DNA of 64,000 nt from the NCBI RefSeq assembly GCF_033097365.1, contig NZ_AP028461.1, forward strand, positions 4,526,001 through 4,590,000, in the 5' to 3' direction. The position numbers and the translations under genes were made by a program. Each line of letters starts with the position of its first letter. The first letter of the stretch is position 1. The stretch is from Actinoplanes sichuanensis. GTDB taxonomy: Bacteria > Actinomycetota > Actinomycetes > Mycobacteriales > Micromonosporaceae. Of this stretch, positions 27,289-34,113 are shown in pieces. A model generated the notes under the pieces. The model saw only the letters and a program-made list of their open reading frames with translations. It was not told the origin of the DNA and searched no databases.

Positions 27289-28794
27289 CTAGTGCGGTGT
27301 CCACGAACGTTCGCCGGGTCATTGTTGTCGTACCCTCGTGCTGGAATGCCGGGTGTGCCGAGACGTCGTGATCCGTCGGGCCCGCCGGTGGTGCATCGCA
27401 CCGCTCGTGTCGGGTTGCGGCTGACGCGTGCTCAACGGGAGCGGTGTTTCGGCCTGCTGCGTTCCGGCGCCGACGTGTGGGCCTGCGTCCTGGAGATCAA
27501 CGCCTGGCGGCGGCGGCGCGCAGACACGCCGATGGCCGGTTATCAGCAGTTGTGCAAGCTGCTGACCCAGGCTGGTCCGGGCACCTTCGGGGAGTTGGAC
27601 ACCACCGGCGCCCGGTCGGTGCTGCGCCGCTATTCCGACGCCTGGTTCTCCGCGGCGGCGCGGCGCAAGGCCGGGCATGCGGAGGTGCGGTTCCCGCGTC
27701 GTCGACGCGGGCTGCTGCCGGTGCGCTGGTATCACGGCACGTTCGACCTCGACGGCCGCCGCCTCCGGCTGCCCACGGCAGCGGGTAGCCCGCCGTTGTG
27801 GCTGCGCCTGGACCGGCTCGTGCCCTACCCACCGGACACCGTCCGGTCGGTCACGCTGCTGTTCGACTGCGGCCGGTTGTGGATCGACGTCACCGCCGAG
27901 CTCCCGGTCACGGTCTACCCAGCCGAGCAGCGACCGGACCCGCAACGGGTGGCCGGGGTCGACCCCGGCGTCATCCACCCCTACGCCGTGGTCGGTCTGC
28001 ACGGTCCGGCGCTGCTGGTCTCCGGTAGGGCGATCCGCGCCGAGCATCGCATGCACCTGGCCGACACCAAGGCCCGCCGCAGAGCCACCGCCGCCCGCGC
28101 CCCGAACCCCGGACAACGCGGATCACGCAGGTGGCGCAAGACCCGCCGCCGCGCCCGGCTCGTCGAGACCCGGCACCGCCGCAGGATCCGGCAGGCCCAG
28201 CACGAAGCCGCCAAGGCCGTGATCGGCTGGGCCGTCGACCAGCGCGTCGGCACCCTGACCATCGGCGACCCTCGCGGCGTGCTCGACAAACCCGCCGGAC
28301 GCCGTCACCACCTCCGGCTACGGCAGTGGCAGATCGGCCGCACCCTGCAGATCCTGCAGGACAAGGCCGCCCTCGCCGGGATCCGCACCCACCTGGTCGA
28401 CGAACGCGGCACCTCCTCGACGTGCCCGCGTTGTCGGACCCGTATTCCCAAGCCTCGGGGCCGCCGGCTGGTCTGCCGGTCCTGTCGGTTCGCCGGACAC
28501 CGCGACCTCGCGGCGGCGTTCACCATCGCCACCCGCACCCCGGGCGGCGCACCCGTCACCCCACCGGAGCACATACCGGCCGGGGCGATCACGCACCGTC
28601 GAGCCGGCCGGCACCTCCCCGGTGCCGGCCGTTCCCGACGTGATCCACGCCGCCCCCGGGCGGCACCAGGATCAGTTGGCCCGCGGAGGCCCGCCCCACC
28701 ACCAGGGGAGTCGCTCGCCCACCCCGACAGCAGTGAGCGAGGATCCACAACGAAAACCGGACCACCCGGCGAACGTTCGTGGACACCGCACTAG
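27289..28794. mobile_element. TnpB-only element with perfect terminal inverted repeats
   Basis: Bases 27289-27319 and 28764-28794 are exact reverse complements over 31 bp, and the match stops on both sides. The outermost 4 bp are CTAG at each end, itself a palindrome. The simplest reading is a 27-bp TIR element (27293-28790, 1,498 bp) with a 4-bp CTAG target duplication. Each TIR holds the inner palindrome CGAACGTTCG. Only a tnpB-like gene lies inside; no TnpA or DDE transposase is present. IS200/IS605-type TnpB elements normally have subterminal hairpins, not long TIRs. Confidence 0.85.
27346..28794 (+). CDS. tnpB: TnpB-like RNA-guided nuclease (OrfB)
   Basis: 482 residues from the ATG at 27346. 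The C-terminal half has RuvC-I GVDPGVIHPYA (Asp206), a bridge-like basic helix, RuvC-II TIGDPRGVL, a zinc finger of CPRC and CRSC pairs, and RuvC-III HRDLAAAF (Asp387). The usual RuvC-II Glu is replaced by Gly307-Asp308. Glu353 in VDERGTSSTC is a candidate alternative ligand. TnpB uses an omega-RNA from the 3' end of its element to cut DNA. Here the frame stays open past the domain end (~28,560) to the last base of the element, where its TAG lies in the terminal CTAG, so the omega-RNA region probably overlaps the coding frame. Confidence 0.85.
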   Translation: MPGVPRRRDPSGPPVVHRTARVGLRLTRAQRERCFGLLRSGADVWACVLEINAWRRRRADTPMAGYQQLCKLLTQAGPGTFGELDTTGARSVLRRYSDAWFSAAARRKAGHAEVRFPRRRRGLLPVRWYHGTFDLDGRRLRLPTAAGSPPLWLRLDRLVPYPPDTVRSVTLLFDCGRLWIDVTAELPVTVYPAEQRPDPQRVAGVDPGVIHPYAVVGLHGPALLVSGRAIRAEHRMHLADTKARRRATAARAPNPGQRGSRRWRKTRRRARLVETRHRRRIRQAQHEAAKAVIGWAVDQRVGTLTIGDPRGVLDKPAGRRHHLRLRQWQIGRTLQILQDKAALAGIRTHLVDERGTSSTCPRCRTRIPKPRGRRLVCRSCRFAGHRDLAAAFTIATRTPGGAPVTPPEHIPAGAITHRRAGRHLPGAGRSRRDPRRPRAAPGSVGPRRPAPPPGESLAHPDSSERGSTTKTGPPGERSWTPH

Positions 28795-29000
28795 TTCGTC
28801 GGGAGGTCGAACTCGCCGGCCTTGGCGCCGTCGAGGAAGGCGGACCGCTCCTGCGCGGTGTACTGGATCGTCCCCGCCTTCGGGTCGGTGCTGTGGGAGA
28901 CGGCGACGGTCCCGTTGTTCAGGTGCTGGACCTGGACGCAGTGCCCGGCCGAGCCGGACCTGGAGGACTTGAACGGCTTTCCGTCATTGAGCAGTTTCAT
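28791..29000 (-). CDS. DUF397 protein
   Basis: 69 residues, ATG at 29000 with AAGGAGAAACGGT just upstream. Classic DUF397 pattern: FKSSRSGSAGHCVQVQ (W/F-x-K/R-S-S-x-S), then VAVSHSTDP, then the FLDGAKAGEFDLP end. DUF397 proteins are small partners of XRE/DUF5753 regulators in actinomycetes, related to the Streptomyces BldB/WhiJ context. The stop codon TAG is part of the CTAG at the right end of the TnpB element, so the insertion preserved the full coding sequence. The same frame continues upstream without a stop into a zinc-finger peptide. Confidence 0.85.
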   Translation of the reverse strand: MKLLNDGKPFKSSRSGSAGHCVQVQHLNNGTVAVSHSTDPKAGTIQYTAQERSAFLDGAKAGEFDLPTN

Positions 29001-29210
29001 ACCGTTTCTCCTTACCTTGATGTCACCGGCGCCGGTTGACGCCGGGAGAATGAGATGCAGCTGTCGGGTCAGATGGGTGCCGCGTTCGGCCGGAAGTTCG
29101 CGGCCGTTGAAGAGGTTCGTGCAGGTCAGGCCAGCCGGAGCCGCGCAGGTCGGGCACTCCTGCCCGAGGTCTGTCCGCGCGTCGGCCTGGCCAGGTCGGC
29201 GATCGGTCAT
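28791..29210 (-). CDS. Zinc-finger peptide in frame with DUF397
   Basis: The ATG at 29210 overlaps the previous gene's TGA (ATGA), so translation is coupled. The first 70 codons encode QECPTCAAPAGLTCTN with RELPAERGTHLTRQLHLI, a C-x2-C...C...H pattern like the small CPTC-x-AP-x-G zinc fingers of actinomycete phages and integrative elements. There is no stop before the DUF397 start, so readthrough would give a 139-residue zinc finger-DUF397 protein. The strong internal RBS at 29000 would also give DUF397 alone. Whether the fusion is native or due to loss of a stop is open. Confidence 0.55.
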   Translation of the reverse strand: MTDRRPGQADARTDLGQECPTCAAPAGLTCTNLFNGRELPAERGTHLTRQLHLILPASTGAGDIKVRRNGMKLLNDGKPFKSSRSGSAGHCVQVQHLNNGTVAVSHSTDPKAGTIQYTAQERSAFLDGAKAGEFDLPTN

Positions 29211-29611
29211 GGCGGGAACCGGGCGTTCCATTGGATGCGGGACCCCAATCGCCGGCTCAGCTCGGCTTCGGCGGCGATCAGCGCCTCCATCTCCGCGACC
29301 CGGTGCTCCAGGGCGTCGATGGTCTCCCCGAACGCCCATGGTTGCCGCGGCACGTCGTCGGGTTCACCGCGGCGAAAGTCGTCACACCGGCGTAGGCGTA
29401 CGTAGTCGGTTCGTCGAGCGCCGAATCCGGCCGGCCGGTCCGAGCCCCTTCCGAGGTTCGGCGGCATCCATGAAGCACTCCAGAAGGGATGGTCACGGTC
29501 GAATCGCTCGCAGGAGTCCAGGGCCCCGGCCGGATAGGGCAGCCGCTGCGCCATGAGTCGTCGGTTCTTCCAGGCGAGCGTTTCCTGCGGGGGGACGATG
29601 GGTTCAGCCAT
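29207..29611 (-). CDS. Small protein with C-terminal coiled coil, unknown
   Basis: 134 residues, ATG at 29611 with GGGGGAGGGCC upstream. The N-terminus (EPIVPPQETLAWKNRRLMAQ) and a central Trp/Pro-rich part are followed by the helix ETIDALEHRVAEMEALIAAE, which looks like a coiled coil. The start overlaps the end of the upstream gene by 8 bp, and its stop overlaps the zinc-finger start by 3 bases. No family is recognised. The run of tiny overlapping genes resembles accessory operons of actinomycete integrative elements. Confidence 0.6.
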   Translation of the reverse strand: MAEPIVPPQETLAWKNRRLMAQRLPYPAGALDSCERFDRDHPFWSASWMPPNLGRGSDRPAGFGARRTDYVRLRRCDDFRRGEPDDVPRQPWAFGETIDALEHRVAEMEALIAAEAELSRRLGSRIQWNARFPP

Positions 29612-29813
29612 GGCCCTCCCCCGCCGAGACGACCTGCGCATCACGGCTCGTTCGGAGAGCAGCCAGCACGAGCTCGAGGACCGGCGTCTCTGTGGAGATA
29701 GCCGGGACCTTGGCCACCCCGCGATAGCGCGGGCTCGGCTTCTTGAGCATCGGATGAAGGTGGGCGCCGGGAGTTCGCCGGTCCAGTGGGGCCTTCTCTA
29801 CGCCGGCGTTCAT
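29604..29813 (-). CDS. Small 69-residue protein, unknown
   Basis: The ATG at 29813 follows GAGGAGGACAGCC, one of the best RBSs in the window. The peptide is basic and Pro-rich at the N-terminus (EKAPLDRRTPGAHLHPMLKK) and contains the helix TPVLELVLAALRTSRDAQVV. No known domain is seen. It overlaps the next gene by 8 bp, so it is part of the coupled small-gene operon. Confidence 0.5.
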   Translation of the reverse strand: MNAGVEKAPLDRRTPGAHLHPMLKKPSPRYRGVAKVPAISTETPVLELVLAALRTSRDAQVVSAGEGHG

Positions 29814-29824
29814 GGCTGTCCTCC

Positions 29825-30061
29825 TCACAGCTTCGCCCATCCGAGAAACCGGCCGAAGAGGTCCTTGGGGACCGGGCTTCTGCTGTCTCTCAAGTCGTCG
29901 ATTGCGGCGACGCATTGCATCGCCAGGTATTCCATGAGTGCGAGTTCGCAGTCCGCGTACTCGATGAGCATCGACTCTTTCGCGGTCGCGCACGGCCAAG
30001 CGTCACCGCAGCCGTTGCAATGCCACGCCGGCCGCACCGGCGTGTGCGGCGCGACGACCAT
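29825..30061 (-). CDS. Small Cys-containing protein with GDxWPC motif
   Basis: About 78 residues from the ATG at 30061. HCNGCGDAWPCATAKESML followed by IEYADCELALMEYLAMQCVA and the C-terminal DLFGRFLGWAKL match a small family common beside XRE/DUF397 pairs in actinomycetes (P-x-W-x-C-x-x-(D/C)G-(D/x)-x-WPC). Function is unknown; the Cys could bind zinc. The true start is uncertain because the frame is open upstream. Confidence 0.6.
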   Translation of the reverse strand: MVVAPHTPVRPAWHCNGCGDAWPCATAKESMLIEYADCELALMEYLAMQCVAAIDDLRDSRSPVPKDLFGRFLGWAKL

Positions 30062-30087
30062 GTCACCGACCTGGGCGCCCACGAGGG

Positions 30088-30273
30088 TCACGACCGCGCC
30101 GGCTTCCCCGACGTTTTCGCCGGCGTCCGACTCGTTGCGGCAGGCCCATGCGCAGGGCACTCCTTGGTGACCCCGCAACTGTCGCACCAGAGCTTCAGTT
30201 TCGCCGCCAGGAGCCCACCGACGAACCCGAGGACCAGCCCGGCGACGGCGGCGATGGTTGCCACGGGGATCAC
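30088..30273 (-). CDS. Small single-pass membrane protein
   Basis: 61 residues, GTG at 30273 with a near-perfect RBS AAGGAGGTGA. A single transmembrane helix (VATIAAVAGLVLGFVGGLLA) is followed by LKLWCDSCGVTKECPAHG, a cytoplasmic or zinc-binding CxxC with two further Cys/His, and a Lys/Thr/Pro tail. First gene of the operon running to the DUF397 gene. It is divergent from an XRE regulator, which probably controls it. Confidence 0.65.
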   Translation of the reverse strand: MIPVATIAAVAGLVLGFVGGLLAAKLKLWCDSCGVTKECPAHGPAATSRTPAKTSGKPARS

Positions 30274-30522
30274 GCGCTCACCTCCTTGAAGGGTTGGCAT
30301 CCCGAGTCATGGGCCACGCGGCCGTCGGGGGTGCCGGGAATCCGGAAGCGGACATGCCGCACAAGAAGGAGAGTGGCCCCCAGGCCTTTCCAAAGCAACG
30401 GTTGCAGGCCGATACTGCCCAGGAAGGGACGTTTGGGTGAGCCGTGTTACGAAGCGGCCCAGCGAAGTGTTGCGGAGCGACGGAACGAGAGGTTGCGCGG
30501 TGAACGCAAAAGGTGTTGCGCC

Positions 30523-31401
30523 ATGACGACGACAGAGAACGGATCTTCGGTTCCCCGAAGGCAACTCGGCCGCAAGATGAAAGAGCTTCGGGAAAGCGCC
30601 GGACTGTCGATCACCGAAGCTTTCACCGCATTGGAATGGTCCCGGCAACGCCTGTGGCGCTACGAGACGGGACAGGTTGCGGTTCACCCCAATGATGTTG
30701 CGGTCATGGGTCAGCTATACGGCACCGACCCGCAAACCATTGAAGGACTGAAGGAGTTGGCCCGACAGTCCAAGGCCAAGGGTTGGTGGCACGCCTACAG
30801 CGACATTCCGGAATGGTTTGAGCTGTTCCTCGGCATGGAGGCAGCAGCCAGCCGAGCCCGCGAATTCGCAGCTGAAATCATCCCTGGACTGCTTCAATCA
30901 CCCCAGTACGCGAAGGAAATCATCAGCCGTGGCCCAATAAGGTTGACCCCGGAGGCCATCGATGAACGAGTGTCCATTCGAATGCAGCGGCAACGCATCC
31001 TAACTCGGCCGCGACCTGCCGCGCCCCGCCGGGAAACCATCCTTAGCGAGGCCGCCCTCGTTCGCGGATTCGGGCCGGAGTTGATGGTCGATCAACTGGC
31101 ACGCGTAGTTGCCGTCACTGAGTTGCCAAACGTATCGGTACGGGTAATTCCCTTCGGCGCCGGCGTGCACTCCGCATTCCAAGGGCCGTTTGTGATCCTA
31201 GATTTTCCACGAGAATCGCCCGTACGCGATCCCGAACCGACAACTGTCTACGAAGAATCGCCCACCGGCTCTTTGTATCTGGACAAGCCTTCAGAGGTAG
31301 ACACCTACTCGTTCATCTGGGCTGACCTGAGTAGGGTGGCGCTGGATGAGTTCGAGAGCCGGCGACTCATTGAACAGAAAATGAAGGAGTGGTCACGGTG
31401 A
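30523..31401 (+). CDS. XRE regulator with DUF5753 (Scr1-type)
   Basis: 292 residues from the ATG at 30523. An HTH_31-type helix-turn-helix (RQLGRKMKELRESAGLSITE, then QRLWRYETGQ) is followed by a long DUF5753 domain with FLGMEAAASRAREFAAEIIP, GLLQSPQYAKEII and YLDKPSEVDTYSFIWADLSR. These regulators always travel with DUF397 partners, and here the partner gene overlaps by 4 bp. GC content is lower than in neighbouring genes. It is divergent from the small-gene operon ending in another DUF397 gene, so it may control both. Confidence 0.9.
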   Translation: MTTTENGSSVPRRQLGRKMKELRESAGLSITEAFTALEWSRQRLWRYETGQVAVHPNDVAVMGQLYGTDPQTIEGLKELARQSKAKGWWHAYSDIPEWFELFLGMEAAASRAREFAAEIIPGLLQSPQYAKEIISRGPIRLTPEAIDERVSIRMQRQRILTRPRPAAPRRETILSEAALVRGFGPELMVDQLARVVAVTELPNVSVRVIPFGAGVHSAFQGPFVILDFPRESPVRDPEPTTVYEESPTGSLYLDKPSEVDTYSFIWADLSRVALDEFESRRLIEQKMKEWSR

Positions 31402-31613
31402 CCAGCACCAACCTTGACGGTGCCGTGTGGCACAAGAGCACCCGCAGTGGCCAGGACGGCAACTGCGTCGAGGTGGCAGATAACCTGCCACACGTGGTGG
31501 CGGTCCGAGACACCAAGGATCGCGACGGCGGCACGCTGACGTTCTCGCCCGAGGGCTGGGCGACCTTCCTGGACGCGGTCAAGGCCGGCGAGTTCGATTG
31601 CGACACGAAGTAA
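31398..31613 (+). CDS. DUF397 protein, partner of the XRE regulator
   Basis: 71 residues from the GTG at 31398, which overlaps the regulator's stop (GTGA); AAGGAG is 8 nt upstream. Typical sequence: VWHKSTRSGQDGNCVEVAD, VVAVRDTKDRDGGTLTFSPE, FLDAVKAGEFD. It ends with the same AGEFD motif as the DUF397 at 28791-29000 but differs in most other positions. It probably binds the upstream regulator. Confidence 0.9.
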   Translation: MTSTNLDGAVWHKSTRSGQDGNCVEVADNLPHVVAVRDTKDRDGGTLTFSPEGWATFLDAVKAGEFDCDTK

Positions 31614-31661
31614 CGGGCGTCGAAATGGATCGGCCGCACCGAGAACACGCGGTGGCGGCCG

Positions 31662-31703
31662 GTCGCTCACCGCGTTCGCCCGACAGGCCACGCGGTGAGC
31701 GAC
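31662..31703. terminator. 13-bp hairpin between convergent genes
   Basis: GTCGCTCACCGCG (31662-31674) pairs perfectly with 31691-31703 around a 16-nt loop. It sits between the DUF397 stop and the stop of the convergent transporter gene. Confidence 0.7.
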
Positions 31704-31728
31704 AGTCGACGTTGCTGGAAACCGTCTT

Positions 31729-32991
31729 CTATCCGGGTTCGCCGACTTCCGGCACTCGGGTGACGGCCGCGACGCCGAGCAGGCCGAGGATCGCGAGGAA
31801 TCCGAACAACGCCTCGTAGCCGCCGAGTGCGAGCAGGGGCGGGGCGATGAACGGCACGATCGACTGGGGCAGCGCGTTGGCGGTGTTCGCGATCGCCATG
31901 TCCCGGCCGGTGTCAGTGTCGCTGGGGAGCAGACGCACGCACATCGCCAAGTCGATGGCGACGAAGGCGCCGGTCCCGACGCCCAGCAGACCGGCGGAGA
32001 CGAAGACGTAGGTCAGCGACGGAGCGACGGCGAGCAGGGTCAGCCCGATCGCGGCGACGACTCCGCTGAAGACGACGAACGGCTTCTGCCGGCGCAGCAG
32101 GTCGGACAGGTATCCCACGACGACGCTGCCGACCGCGATCAGGACGATCGACAGCAGCGTCAACTGCAGGACCAGGTCGCCGAGGCGTTCCTGGGACACA
32201 CCGAAACGCTGCAGCAGGTAGAAGGAGTAGTAGGTGTTACCCGCGTAGGCGCAGGTGACGAAGAACCTGACGACGCACGCCCAGCCGAACGCCGGGTACC
32301 GACGCGGATCGATCCAGAAGGTACGGACCAGAGCCGCTAGGTTCCACGGCTCAGCCGTGGCCGTCCCGGGCACATCGCGCAGCAACAGCACCGCGATCAC
32401 CCCGGCGAGTGCCGTCACCACCGCGACCGCGATCCATTGCGCGAGCGAACCGGCCGCGAAGCCGTTGACCATGCCCAGCCCGACGAGCGGACCGACCGCG
32501 ATGGTCATCCCGATCAGACCGGAGACACCACCGCGACGGGCGGCCGGCACCTGATCCGCGACGACCGCACCGGTGGCGGCCCCCTGGAAGGTCAGCAGCG
32601 CCTGCACCAGACACCAGAGCAACACCACCTGCCAGACCTCGGTGGTGACGCCGAGCAGAACCAGCGCGACCGCACCGCCGACCGCGCCGCCGAGGATCCA
32701 CGGGCGCCGGCGCCCCAAAGGCGACACCGTCCGGTCACTGATCCGGCCGGCGACCGGATTCACGACCAGGGCGACCAGGGCGCCGACACCGGCCACGACA
32801 CCGAAGGCACCGGCCGCGTCGTCCCCGGCGATCGCGGTCAGCCGCAGGGTGAGCAGCAACTGGATCGGTGTGATGACCGCGACGTAGAACCCGACCTGCG
32901 ATACGAGCAACGCCGAGACCAGCCGACCGAACGACGTCCGCCGATCCGTGACGTCATTGCCGGCAGTGAGGTCGGGGGGTGACGCGGTCAT
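31729..32991 (-). CDS. MFS transporter
   Basis: 420 residues with 12 predicted membrane helices. The loop 2-3 motif GRISDRTVSPLGRRRPWI is the major-facilitator signature and resembles the GPH (glycoside-pentoside-hexuronide) branch; the second half repeats it as GYLSDLLRRQKP. A sugar or glycoside substrate is therefore possible but not shown. The start at 32991 is chosen because GGAGAA lies 7 nt upstream; longer versions start at 33006 or 33129. It is divergent from a DMT-type transporter. Confidence 0.85.
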   Translation of the reverse strand: MTASPPDLTAGNDVTDRRTSFGRLVSALLVSQVGFYVAVITPIQLLLTLRLTAIAGDDAAGAFGVVAGVGALVALVVNPVAGRISDRTVSPLGRRRPWILGGAVGGAVALVLLGVTTEVWQVVLLWCLVQALLTFQGAATGAVVADQVPAARRGGVSGLIGMTIAVGPLVGLGMVNGFAAGSLAQWIAVAVVTALAGVIAVLLLRDVPGTATAEPWNLAALVRTFWIDPRRYPAFGWACVVRFFVTCAYAGNTYYSFYLLQRFGVSQERLGDLVLQLTLLSIVLIAVGSVVVGYLSDLLRRQKPFVVFSGVVAAIGLTLLAVAPSLTYVFVSAGLLGVGTGAFVAIDLAMCVRLLPSDTDTGRDMAIANTANALPQSIVPFIAPPLLALGGYEALFGFLAILGLLGVAAVTRVPEVGEPG

Positions 32992-33202
32992 GCGGGTGTT
33001 CTCCATCCGTCCGGCAGTCATGGCACTGGGCACTCCACCACCGCGGGATAGACATTCGATCGGCAGCCGCTGTACGGGCGACCACGAGCCATCCGATGTC
33101 AATCCGATGTCGAAGAGCTCATCCGGCAATGGGCGCGGCTCGCCGCGATCCGGCCGCTCGGGCCCGACCAGTCCTGCCGGGGAAGCGGAGCGTCACGGGG
33201 CG

Positions 33203-34060
33203 TTGAGTACGGCATTGGCATTGGCGGGCATCGCCGCGGCGGCGTGGGGTTCGGCCGATTTCCTCGCCGGGGTCGGCGCGCGCCGTCTACCGGTGCGCGC
33301 CATTCTGATCGGCAGTGAGCTGACCGGCCTGGTGGTGGCCGTCGTCTATCTGGCCGTCCGGGACGGGCCGCTGCCCACCGAGCCACGGCTGCTGGTGATC
33401 AGCGCGATCGCCGGGCTGCTGGCCGTACCGGCTATGGGTCTGGTGTATCGGGCGATGCGGGACGGGTCGATGGTCGTGGTCGCGCCGATCGCCGCCGGTG
33501 CGTCGCTCGTGCCGGTCGGCTGGGGGCTGTTGCAGGGTGAGCGGCTCGGTGTCGGTGGGGTGGTCGGGGCGATCGCCGCGATGATCGGTATGACGTGTGT
33601 GTCCTGGCCTGCCGGGCCGACCGGGCGGAGGCCGGCGCGGTGGCGGGCCGTGTGGTGTGCGGGCGGGGCGGCGCTCTGTTTCGGGACGTTCTTCGTGCTT
33701 CTGCATGAGGCGGCGCCGGGTGATCCGTACATCGCGACGGCTTATGTTCGTGTGGCCGGCGGAATCGCCGGTCTGCTTCTGCTGGCCGAGGCCCTGGTCA
33801 CGCGGCGGATCCGGGTGCGGGCCGGGATCGGGCGGAGGTGGTTGTTGCCGGTGGTGGTCGGTGTGCTGGAGACCGTCGCGGACAGCACGTTCGCGGTGGC
33901 CGCCGCCGGTGTGGCGGTCGGTGCCGCCGCCGTGATCGCTTCGCTGTATCCGGCGGTGACGGTGCTGCTCAACACCGTGGTGCTGCGGGAGAGACTCCCG
34001 GCCGTCCATGTATGCGGTGTCCTCGCCGCGCTGGTCGGGGTGGTGTGTCTGGCCGGCTGA
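33203..34060 (+). CDS. EamA/DMT-family transporter
   Basis: 285 residues from a TTG at 33203, where the domain begins (LSTALALAGIAAAAWGSADF). Ten hydrophobic helices in two EamA repeats; the second ends ASLYPAVTVLLNTVVLRERL, the most conserved DMT motif. The TTG has GGAAGCGGAG 12 nt upstream. An ATG at 33107 in the same frame would add 32 polar residues. Likely exports or imports small metabolites across the membrane. Confidence 0.8.
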   Translation: MSTALALAGIAAAAWGSADFLAGVGARRLPVRAILIGSELTGLVVAVVYLAVRDGPLPTEPRLLVISAIAGLLAVPAMGLVYRAMRDGSMVVVAPIAAGASLVPVGWGLLQGERLGVGGVVGAIAAMIGMTCVSWPAGPTGRRPARWRAVWCAGGAALCFGTFFVLLHEAAPGDPYIATAYVRVAGGIAGLLLLAEALVTRRIRVRAGIGRRWLLPVVVGVLETVADSTFAVAAAGVAVGAAAVIASLYPAVTVLLNTVVLRERLPAVHVCGVLAALVGVVCLAG

Positions 34061-34062
34061 GC

Positions 34063-34112
34063 GGGCGGCCGGACACGACGGGCGGTCGCGTTCGTGGGGA
34101 ATGCGGCCGCCC
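34063..34112. terminator. Weak inverted repeat between convergent genes
   Basis: GGGCGGCCG (34063-34071) pairs with CGGCCGCCC (34104-34112) across a 32-nt loop, 2 bp after the transporter stop and just before the end of the convergent kinase gene. The long loop makes this tentative. Confidence 0.3.
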
Positions 34113-34113
34113 G

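Noticed and set aside
27215..27322. N-terminal 36 codons extending the GNAT gene to 27,322
   Set aside because: The extension runs through a terminator hairpin and into the inverted repeat of the TnpB element; the leaderless GTG at 27,214 is the better start.
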